Below, in pieces: positions 47,239-59,200 of a stretch of DNA of 64,000 nucleotides (within the stretch, counting starts at the first letter, position 1; the number at the start of each line of letters is the position of its first letter). The stretch covers positions 22,735,653 to 22,799,652 of the forward strand of contig CM017558.1 of NCBI GenBank assembly GCA_007844125.1, given 5' to 3'. The notes below the pieces were generated by a model. That model saw nothing but the letters and a program-made list of their open reading frames with translations. It was not told the DNA's origin and ran no database searches. The position numbers were made by a program, and so were the translations under genes. The stretch comes from Sinonovacula constricta (taxonomy: Eukaryota > Mollusca > Bivalvia > Cardiida > Solecurtidae).

Positions 47239-50200
47239 CTAGAAAGGCAGCTTTTGTATGTCAGTCAAGAAAGCAAAAGGATATTAACATAATTAATATT
47301 GTTAAAGAAGTGAAAATGTACATGTACTGCAAATTACCAACATGATGGGTTGATTGTAACCTTTATTACAATAGATCTTATGTGTTTTGTATAACAGAAT
47401 GACCAATCTAAGAAAATCTACAAGAAAGCAATGCTTTTAGTAAACAAAATATGACCAAAGAACGATAATTTAAGATGAACCTTGACATAAAAGATTTGTA
47501 TTATATGTACTTTTCATAAAAAGGAACATGAACAGTTTTCAGTTATGCCTTTTATTTAGGCGATTAAAAGTAAGACACTACAAAGCTTTGTAGAATAATT
47601 GTTACTTTACAACAGTCAAACAATAAAATTCTATTACAGGATACTTATGCTGCAATATATAGTTACTTGCTGACGCAGTCTAAAGAAATGTGACATTAAT
47701 TACCAATTGGCCTTTTTCACAATTACTGTAAAGTAAATAACCAAGTTATCAATTTCCATAGAAAGCAAAGAACAAAAGACAGAACATAGTTAAGTGATAA
47801 CGAATTAGACTTAACAACAATATCATGCAGTGATATAGATAACAGCTTTATGTGCAGATACAAAGCTCATGTTATGTATTTTATTTGACTGATCAACAGC
47901 CACATGCTAAAAATTTATTTCACAGGATGCAACCAATCAGAGAAGACATGGAAAATTGTTCTCTAAGATAAAACTGACAAAGATTATCATTTATGTGGCT
48001 TCTTGCATGTTTACAAGGTTTTTCTATGATTTGACCTAGTGACCTACTTTTTGACCCATGACCCAGTTACTCACTCATTCAAGATTTCTTGCATATGAAC
48101 ATTTTGTCCAAGTTTCATTGAGATTTGGACCACAAGTGTGGCCTCTAGTGTGTTCACAAGGTTTTTCTTAGATTTGACCTAAGCAGACTTACTATGGCTG
48201 GAAAGCGGTAGCCATGCAAAAAAGCTTTATCTTGTTTTAAAACAATAAGCTTCAATTTGTCATTTCTAACTACCCAGGAGTATAAGAAAAAGTCCTAGAT
48301 GTTCTAATTGCCATGTTATATAGACATCGTACACAGCTACATATAAAGATGACCACCCTTGCAAAAACATTCCCTGCTCAAATTTGTATTCCCACAAAAT
48401 ATCATAATATAAACAAAACATTACAATTCCTTTATGTTGCATACCATCAACTTAAGATAACTAGGTGTGTCAATGTAGTACAATTAACTGTTCCAGTGCC
48501 AGTAAGTAAATAATGAGCTGTCAAAATCTTAGCAAAATTTCAACTGAGAAGTTTATCGATAAGTTAGGCATGGTGTAGTTGTATGTTCCGGAATAACACA
48601 TTTACAGTAGGTAATAAATATATTGTGTGTGTTTGTTATATCGCGCCAGGATGCCTGAATGCGCACTGGACTTTGTCATATTTCATTATTCATGACTATA
48701 ACAATGTTACCTGTGCAGTGTGGCAATCATAAAAAAAACTCCCCATGCATGTTAATAATGTTTTCATCTAATTCATCCGATAAGGATCGAAACATGTGTT
48801 TTTCTTTGGTTTGACATTAGATTGTGGTTTATCAATTTTATCTACAAATGAACAGAATGCTTCTAATAGAAATAATATTTATCCCTCTCTGGCGTACCAT
48901 GTGGACATTATATTTAATTACAGTTCGTGGTCACATTTTTCTATGTTTTTTATGTTTTTAGTTTAAGGAAAACGTGCTGTGCAGCATGTCTCTGAAAGGA
49001 AATTCATTTTGTAATGACAAACAGGGCATTATGCTTTTCTGTTCAAAAGGATGTAGGGCACAGCTTTTTGCAGGATCCTCTCAGGTAACAATAAATTGTT
49101 TTGTTGCATCAGACTATAAAAATAGTCAAAAATGTCAGATACCACCGATAAGGCTGTCTATTGGTATAATGACATATGGACACATGCAGCTATTTTATTA
49201 TAATAAAGCAGTAATGGAGACGGCTGACAAAGTGTGTGTTTTTTCTATACGTCAATAACCTTTGTCATTCTAGAAAATCATATAACAAGTTTAAGCTACA
49301 CATTAAATGTGCATTAAAAGTGGTTTCTCCAAACATTGCCTATATCAAATAAATGTAACTATATCTTACACTAGTTTGGTGAAGTATTGGCATATTTCTT
49401 TATAAACCTATACTTTCGCCGACGTAAAGACAATTCTAACCCTACTTAATGAAATGAAAGGGATGTTTATGCTTCACATTTGACATTAATGTAGGGAATC
49501 AATAAACAGCATTTCTTATGATCTTTTCAGGTAATAACAATTCATTTGATTGTTTGGGAAACAAAAATTTGGTCCAAACTATAGGACACCATCTTTTTTA
49601 TCAGCTTATGTTAGATGAGAACTCACCTGTCTTGAGGTTTCTTGTGGTCTTTTGGACGTTCTGCTACTGCTTGCTCTATTTCTGCCATAATTATTTGCGG
49701 AATGATCCTCGATCCCTGTTACCTTGGCAACACTGTCTGGGTCTGTGACAAGGTCATTGCTAGGGTCAACATCACTGCTAGAGGTGGCTGTGGCAGGAAA
49801 CTTGGGGACTAGAGAGGCATGTAGTTTATTTAATTCTGTGCATTTCTTGATCTCTGTAACAGATTGCGTCACAGAGGCTTTGTAGATGTTGGCAGTTCTC
49901 TTGGCTGAAAAAAACATCATAAATAACATGATGTTAATATATGCTAAATATGAAAGTATCAATGATCTATACACATAAAGATTGAATGTTCAGTCTAACA
50001 TAATCACACATCGAATACCCACCCTGCTTCTACCTAACAACGGGTTTGCAAAGCTGCATATGTGCGAAGTTGAACAATAGGGATTTCTTGTACTGTTGGG
50101 AATATGCAAGATGTTCTGATAATAAGACTGCCCACAGAGACTCTCAGCATATGCTCTGAGTCATGTATATGCTTTAAGCATTTAGTGAGATTTGTTCAGT

Positions 50201-53200
50201 TCATCAGCATTTAAGGATCGCTTTCTTTGTGTGTTCTGTTCTTTTCGTTTGCTTATGTCATACTGAGATGGAAATAAAACAGATAATGGAACCAAATACT
50301 GATACTTTTGATTTTTGATAAACATACATGCCACAGACCTGAAATACAATTACATACAAAATGTATACATATAATAGGAAAGAAGAATATTTGCATCTGG
50401 TCATAATTCACACATCATTTAAAAAATTAAGAAATTGCATGCGGTAAAGAATCTTAGCTTTTATACTGTGTAGGCAATACTGAAGAGCATCAAAAAGTTT
50501 TCATTCTTTTTTAATACTTTTCTATTTTTTACAGACTTTAATACATGGACACAATTAGGACCATAGTGGTAGTGTTCATTTATCAAAAGAGAAAGAAGAT
50601 GCAAAATAAATATATGTGTAGAAGTACCATTGGATTGCAGGTCCTCTGGAAGACCTCAAAACATAACAAGAGGGCTTTGATGGCCCTAAATCGTTCACCT
50701 AAGAACAAGAACTCTGGCCTCCAGTATGCTTAAACAAATCTTAGTGCACTTGAAATGTAATTTCAAACATATCCATGAGTTCATGTTGACAACATTCTGA
50801 CAAGGATTGGTGAAGATTGGGCCTTAACTGTGGCCTCTAATTTGTTCCTTAAATTAAACCTTGTGACCTACTATTTTACCTTTAATAAGTAAGTTTATCC
50901 AAGAGCATCTAAGATTGCATCTAGACAAGTATTCTGACCAAGTTTGATGAAGGATATTAGTTATGAAACTAACTATTAAATCATTGGCTCACTGAACAAT
51001 CTGAGACGATCTGAAAAAGCACTTTAATTTGTATCCAAATTTTCCTCCATGACTGCACATATTGATAAACAAACATATGTTTACCTGTACAAGTAAAAAA
51101 ATATAAATGCCAATGTACCTTTAAATATGCCATACTCAAGGTCTATTGCAGAAATCCTGGGATCAAAGGCTGCCATCTTGGTGGGGACATCCTTGTGATA
51201 CTTGCTGTAATTGTCAGTCAGGATCTTCTCCAGCAGTGACAAGCAATGCTCACGAGCCTATATAAGACACAATTTTAATCTCTATTCTTAAATAGTCCGG
51301 CAGTGACAAGCAATGCTCGCGAGCCTATATAAAACAAAATATTAATCTCTATTCTTACACAGTCCAGCAGTGACAAGCAATGCACCCGAGCCTATATAAG
51401 ACAAAATATTAATCTCTATTCTTAAACAGTCCAGCAGTGACAAGCAATGCTCGCGAGCCTATATAAAACAAAATATTAATCTCTATTCTTACACAGTCAA
51501 GCAGTGACAAGCAATGCACCCGAGCCTATATAAGACAAAATATTAATCTTCATTCTTAAATAGTCCAGCAGTGACAAGCAATGCTCCCGAGCCTATATAA
51601 GACAAAATATTAATCTCTATTCTTAAACAGTCCAGCAGTGACAAGCAATGCACCCGAACCTATATAAGACAAACTATTAATCTTCATTCTTAAATAGTCA
51701 AGCAGTGACAAGCAATGCTTCCGAGCCTATATAAGACAAAATATTAATCTCTATTCTTAAACAGTCCAGCAGTGACAAGCAATGCACCCGAGCCTATATA
51801 AAACCAAATAATAATCTTCATTCTTAAATAGTCCAGCAGTGACAAGCAATGCTCCCGAGCCTATATAAGACAAAATATTAATCTCTATTCTTAAACAGTC
51901 CAGCAGTGACAAGCAATGCTCCTGAGCCTATATTAAACCAAATAATAATCTTCTTTCTTAAAGAGTCCAGCAGTGACAGGCAATGCTCCCGAGCCTATAT
52001 AAAACCATATAATAATTTTCATTCTTAAAGAGTCCAGCAGTGACAAGCAATGCTCCCGAGCCTATATATAACCAAATAATAATGTTCATTCTTAAAGAGT
52101 CCAGCAGTGACAAGCAATGCTCCTGAGCACATATAAAACCAAATAATAATCTTCATTCTTAAAGAGTATTTAACAAACTCTTTATTTGCGACTGTTTTTA
52201 TAATATATGTAAGTATATCAGAATACTTTATTTTTTATTATCTATATTCTGTGTTACATGCAGCTTTTATGATTACAATATTGAAATAAAACAAAATCAA
52301 AAGCTTTGTTCTTTTACACACTATTACGTGATACTGACCACATGTACAGTGTGTAATGTTTTTTGGTTGTTGTCTCTACTGAGACATATATTTAGAAGTA
52401 ATAAATGATAGTATTTAATGACTCAATGAAGAGAAATCAAAGAAACACAAGTGTGCCGTTTTATCATTTAATCACAACTATGTTGTACATGCAGAGATCG
52501 CGATAGTTGTAAGACTCAGTACAGTAAGCACGCGCAACATTTGGAACTTAAATGTATAGTCTTTTTTCAATAAAGCTAAATATACTACACATGGTAAATA
52601 CAGGGGAAAAAAAACAAAACAAATGAAGTCAAAGTACCGTTATTTTTCATCACCACCCTGACATAATGGTGTTGAACCGGACAAGTAACCCATTGTTTTC
52701 TTATTAATCAAATAAGTGTATCAGATAATGGCAATTAAAGTAAAATATTAATTTCTAGTACAAACAAGGCATATAATTCAGAATCTTATGTCATAAATGG
52801 CTATGTTCTAAATTTAAATGTCATGTATATTGACATCCCAGGAACCAATTAAGCCCTTTATTAGCCATGATCACTTGTGAAGGTTTTTTCATGATTAGAC
52901 TGATAGGGTAATATAACACAGAAAGTGGACAATACATCTGACTACGGCTGTCTACTTTCTTACGAATATCCATCCTTTCCAATCACTTTTTGACTACACA
53001 CTTTGTATGTAGTTAGCGCTCATGTGGACTTTACAATGACACGGAAAGTTAAATTTCCACTGTGGTAAGTAGAGTGCAGATTGTGTTTTACATTGCTAGA
53101 TCTGTATGATCCCCTTTTCCTTATGTACATATGTAAAATTGTAAACTATATTTTTTCATTAAAAATATTCATTTAAGATATCTGTTTTGTATCTGGGATA

Positions 53201-56200
53201 TGAAAAGGTTGGTTAGAATAAAAGTTCTTAATATCATATTTACACTTCCTATAGCAATGTTTAAATCAATGTAAAAACAACTTTTAAAATAAGCCACATG
53301 CAAATTAAATAAACATGAAAATGTGTTTTAACGTTTTATGATCTTGTGGTTAATAGCCTAGAATGATTTTTAGGTAATTTGTATATACCTATTCCTCAGA
53401 ATGATTTGCTGCTTCGATGTAAGGTCATATATTAAGGAAAGAACTTACTTTCACGGTGAGTTTAGGAATCTTCTGACTAGCTGCCTCTCTTAGAGGACAG
53501 TCATCTCCTGGGGGAATGAACTCTTCGGCTGGGTTCTCCTGTTTTACCTCCTGTACAGAGAGCATGCAAAAAGGAAGTAGATAATGTGTTTGTACAATCA
53601 AAAGTTAAATGCATGCATTTAAGTTCATACCTGTATTACCATTAAAATTCCTAAAAAAAGAGTTGTCACATAAAATATGTTTTATAACACCATTGTAAGT
53701 ATCTTAATATTGAATTTTGTGCACAATTAGGAAAACATATTTTAATTTCTTTAAAATAAAGCAGAATAATCAGATAATCAGAAATGGAATGACATGGTCA
53801 TAAGTTTGTATATATAGTTGTTTTCCGGCATTTTATTTCAGCGATGGCCAAGGATACCCATCATATGGGTAATGTGGCTTAAGGTCTTGCATAGACTTGG
53901 AAGGCTTGATTGCAAACCAAGCACAGGTTGGCTGGTGGTATGGTAGAAAGTAGTTTGTTTCTGTGTTTGTGTAACTCACATGTTCTGACTGTTGAAAAAG
54001 TTACACATCTACATATAGGCATCTAAACAACGTTTTTAACTAATATTCTTATATTTTAATTTTAATGGACATTATTTTTAACACTATCGGTATTAACTTT
54101 TGTTTGATGCTTATATAACTTCAATGGCACGTTATTTACCCCTTTCCGTTTCTGGAATTCGTTTTTAATAAAGTATGTGCTTTCTTTTCGTTCCAATGAT
54201 TCCTTTACACGATCTGGCCGGTCGTCATCTCTATGGCAGTAATCTTCGGTATCCCTGGCAACAAACATGTGGCACAATTTTTACAACAAGAGCTGTCAGT
54301 ACAGAAAGTTTTGAGTCGAAAAAGGGGCATAACTGTTCCAAAATGAATTTTTGGATTACCTGCCCTTTTGAATCCTGCGCTGCATTTGAAAGTGAACAAG
54401 TATTCCATGTTTGAAGCGAATATCTTTTTATAGTGTAGGTCAATGTCTAGATGTGCAGTAGAACAAAATATACAGTACTGTAAAGTGAAATGTCTTACCT
54501 CATACATAATTGGCAACTTAAAATACACAACTTTTTGAAATTGCTATTTTTGCAGGCTAAAATGTCGCTTTACTATGTTGCTAGTATGATTATACTAGGC
54601 TGTCAATTATCTCTATAGTTAACCATTTAGGCTAAGACTAAAAGCGACTATGAGTGTTATAAATGTGCCATACTTGTACGTGCTTCTCTTGCAGAAACAT
54701 TTCTCAGTTGTGATTTTGCACTAAAATTTTGACTACTCTATTTTACCCATGATAAAATATCAATACCTAAAAGTTGCAGGGAAGCGGATTTGCCGGCATT
54801 TTTTTCCAATACTGTGCAGCGACATTTCTATCATTATAGCACAGGGGCACTTATGAGGTGCCCAATGACTAAACCCGGCCGGTCCATTATACTGACACCG
54901 ACGAGTCAGGCATAATGCTGTCCCCTTAGCCCTGAATGTTAGGAGGGAAGCCACTACTACCAGCTTTAAAGTCTTTGGTTTAACCCGGCCGGGGTTTGAA
55001 CCTACGACCTACCGATCCTCAAGTCGATGCTCTACCGCTTGAGCTATTGCGGCCGGTAAAGTTGCCAGGTTAAGGGTGTGAAACATATTAGAATTGTAAC
55101 ATATCTCAGTAAGAAATCACCTTGGAGAAACAAATTTGTGCTTGAGCAACGTTTCACCTAAATGCTTCTACAAATGGGGACCTCAGTACATAATCTTAAG
55201 TCAATACATCTAGAACCTTATTCTTAATCATACACTTTCTTGATTTCACTCTGACGTTTACCTTTTTGCACCCCTGCGTCCACCCCCATACATGTCACTG
55301 TCATCATCAAAATCTACTTGATTTATGCCCCTTTTACTAATCTTTTTTCCAACAGGTACACCTTGATTTAAGGCAAGTATGTTCTGTTTGGTCTTCTTTG
55401 GGTACTTGCATACATCACATGACTTGTTACACACTGGTTTCTCATCACCAACGCATTTAGCAATGCTCAAATGGCGGCATCTGCAAAACACCATGAATGA
55501 ATAATGTCACAGAAAGTAACGTATACCCTGAAAATGCATTGACCTTAAATATGACCTTGAAATAACTTTGAGTGTTCCATTGCAAATGGTATGCACAACA
55601 AACCTCTGTAAGATGGTGAAATTTAATTGAATAACTTAATAATATGGAAAGTATGGCTGAGATCCAAAAATGGAACAGATGACGGGCATTCTAATGAATG
55701 GATTCCAATATGGCTACACTGTTGTTTTCTTAGACATCCAACAGAAAATAAAACTCATTGAACAACAAAAGAGAGAACACATATTGCTCCTCATAATCAC
55801 CTTAGTATTTTTTTCATAGGCTCGGGCATATGCTGGGGTTTATATATGCCACCATTCAGAGCACAATATTATTATACTGCCACTAAAGAAACAGAATTCT
55901 ATTTTATTAATATTTTCATTTAAATTAAAGTAAATATTTAATTAGTGTATGCGTTGTCAATCATTTTACCAAATTAGATTTTGCTTCATCAGTTTTGTTA
56001 TTTTGTGAGTTCAGCGATTAATTTTATTGTATGAAAAAATGAACTATCCTTCAAAAGAGACAGTTATTTTGATAAAATGAGGACAAGATACTTACGTTGA
56101 TTCCTTGCTGTATTTTACTATCTGCTCGAAGTTTTCATTTAATGATTTCATCTGATTTTCATTCAATTTCATTTTCTGAAAGCATACATCATTGCTTAGT

Positions 56201-59200
56201 ATACTGCTCTGATGACTGATTGACAGCTGTAAGAAAGCCTAAATACTTTCTCGGCACCAAAAAGGTTTCAAACAGCACAATCAGTTTTCATGATAAATAT
56301 TCATCTTTAATAAGGAAATAGTTTGAATTCATAACATAAATTCTTACTGGATATCAGCTTGATTTATCTTGATTTATTTTTATACATCACAAATCCTCAG
56401 TTTTAGCCATAAAATCATTGAATATGTTCACCACATATATTCTTCCTTGATATTTTTTAATTTTTATACCTCTCGTTTTAGATTTATGAAAAAGCGCTTC
56501 TTTTGCGCATCGTCCATGGAGTAATACAGGCGACAGTGGCATGGTTCATCGTATCTAACCGCTCTTCTTGACTCCTGGTAATATTGGAACAAGGATTCAG
56601 GAACCGTCCAGTGGGCAATAAACCTAATACACAATGCATATTAAGGTATTAGACAAGGGTAAATAAAACCTAAGAAGGTAACTAAACAATTAACTTGTGG
56701 ATATTGTTCCCCGTATAGACAAAAACTTAAATGAGGGGAGGTCTTCATGCCAATCTTATGTATATTACGAGGGATGAAAAAAATTGTGTCACTGCCTCGC
56801 TAGCGCAATAATTTGACGTACAATTGTTTAATATTTAGTATATACAAATAGACAAACATGATTTCAGTTATATTCAACAATAATATTATAAGTTCAATCA
56901 TTATAACGCTCCATACCGATGTTTTGATAGACCCGCTTAGGGCTAATTGCCGCACACCTAATTTTCAGGTTAACATATTTCCCTGTTGAAAAATGTAAGA
57001 AAAAACGCGCGAAAGCAGACGAATCTTGTTTGACATGACGTCATTTCATATTGTAAGCAGAAGTAAAAGTTTAAACGATGTCAGTGCACGTATACGTTTT
57101 GTGGGCATAACTGATTAATATCCGTTTGAACGAAAAATGTCAGAACTTGAAAAAAAACGCCGCAACGTGCCATATTACATTTTCATTTCAAGCTTGGAAG
57201 ATCGCCTCTGGAAACGATAGATATGGTTAATTCAACATATGGTGAAAACTCTGTGAACAGAAGACTCGTATACCGATGGTTTCAACGCTTTAAAGAGGGA
57301 GATGAGTCACTGGATGATTACGCAAGGACCGGAAGGCCAGCAATACGAAATGATGCAACCGTCAAACTTGTTTCCGACACTCTTGAGGAGGATCGGCGCG
57401 TAACCATTCGGGATCTCTCTGAACAATCAGGATTCAGTTAAGGTACTGTACAGCGCATTCTAACTGAAGATTTGAAGATAAGACGTGTAAGCGCTAGGTG
57501 GATGCCGAGACTTCTGACAGAAAAACATATGGTTTCACGCGTGAACGAATCTACAAGATTTTTTAAGGCACTACAGTCGAGAGGGCGATCTGTTTCTGCG
57601 CAATGTTATCATGATAGATGAGACTTGGCTTTTCTACTTCCACCCTGAAACGAAGATGCAAAATAGCCAATGGAAACGAGACACGTCCCCTCCTCCAAAG
57701 AAGGCACGCGTGACGAAGACAATCGGAAAAACATGTTTATTGTGTTTTTCGATATGGAGGGAATTATTCTCAGCCACGCCATACCGAAGTGCCAGACTCT
57801 ACGTCACATATTATTTAAAGGTAAAGTAAATTTGTTTGGTTTAGTTTAAGACAAACAAAGCAAATTATATACTAAAATAAAAATAATAAACTAGTATATA
57901 AATATCACAAAGATTACATGTATTCAATATGTGTATTTAATAATTCGCATACTTATTCAAAATAATAATTTCTCGTTCAAGGCCTTGACGCGTGATCTGC
58001 TGACGGCGCTGCGCATGAAGAGGAACCACTTCTACATGGATTTAAGCCGTAGTATACTTCACTATGACAACTCCACTCCCCATACAGCCCAAGAGACCCG
58101 ACTGAACATAGATGTTTTCGGAATGCAGATACTTACCCATCCGGCATATAGTCCCTTAGCTCTTTGTGACTTTGCGCTATTTCCTTACTTGAAGGGCGAA
58201 CTCAAGGGACAGCGCTTTGAGAATCTACGTGAACTACAGACGGAGAGCAACCGCATACTATCACGACTGGATGATATTTTGAGGAGTCATGTTGCGGTAT
58301 TGTGATATTTTTAAGTAATGTCGCTGACGTCGTTTGTGTGCGGTGCGGTTGCTGACGTGCTTTATGTAATTATGTGTTATTTATAAACTAGTATGTTTAT
58401 AAAGATCAAACTTTACCTGTTATTCTGTAATACATTTATTAATATGTTTGCCGAATTTGGTTGTTATAATGTTATTACAACGTGTTTTATAAAGGCAGTG
58501 AGAAAACTTTTGGATCATCCCTCGTACATACTCATAGTTTGTTTTTGTTTTTAAAGTTTAATGTATAATGGCCATAACTATTCTGAAGTAATTTTTAGCT
58601 CACAGTCAAATTAGTTTTCTGTAAAAGAGTTTAAATGTATTATTTTTAAGCCATACATGTCAATGAATTTTAAGTTCTAACAACAGCCCTTACCTTGTAA
58701 ATCCTAGGTTACAATGAAAAAAAAAAAACAACATCAAGCTGCTTATAACCACGGAAACATTTTTAAGTTACAGGTATACATTCAGTTAAGGTAAATATTT
58801 GGATAAAAAAAATTAATTCTGAATTGGCAATATAACGGAGCGAATGCAAATAAGGATTTTGAACATAAATAACTCAACAAAAGCTAATCATTTCCTGTAT
58901 ATAAGTAAAACCCTCTGTCTAAATACTTGTGTGGGACTGAAAACATTTATGCATTTGTACTCTATCTAGTAAGAAACAGTCATAAAGTGGGTACTGGCAA
59001 GCTTTGTTTCATCTTCAGTTACAAACATCTAGAAAAGCTTGAAAGCAGTACTAAAAAATCAAACTAGAGAGCCATAATGGCCCCATTCGTTCACCTGAGG
59101 ACTCAGCTTTCAGTAGGCTCTTATCTGGCATTAAGTGATTAAGTGTTATTTTCTTGCAAATACTTGCACATAGGCAGGGTACTTATTATTTAACAGTAGT

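Larger units (their letters stand above)
56768..58524 (+). mobile_element. Mariner-family DNA transposon
   Basis: Ends are inverted repeats of about 30 bp: left cgagggatgaaaaaaattgtgtcactgcc, right (reversed) cgagggatgatccaaaagttttctcactgcc, each flanked by the TA expected from mariner insertion. Length is about 1.76 kb, longer than a standard mariner of about 1.3 kb. It lies antisense in the intron between exons B and C of the RECQL5-like gene. Confidence 0.92.

Noticed and set aside
48974..49258. 94-codon plus-strand frame
   Set aside because: No recognisable domain, antisense in an intron of the RECQL5-like gene, without clear splice or promoter context.
51231..52168. CRISPR-like array
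   Set aside because: Units are continuous 67-bp tandem copies without unique spacers, in a eukaryotic intron.
54175..54528. Open frames on both strands over exon F
   Set aside because: Shadows of the spliced minus-strand exon 54254-54140; none matches a family.
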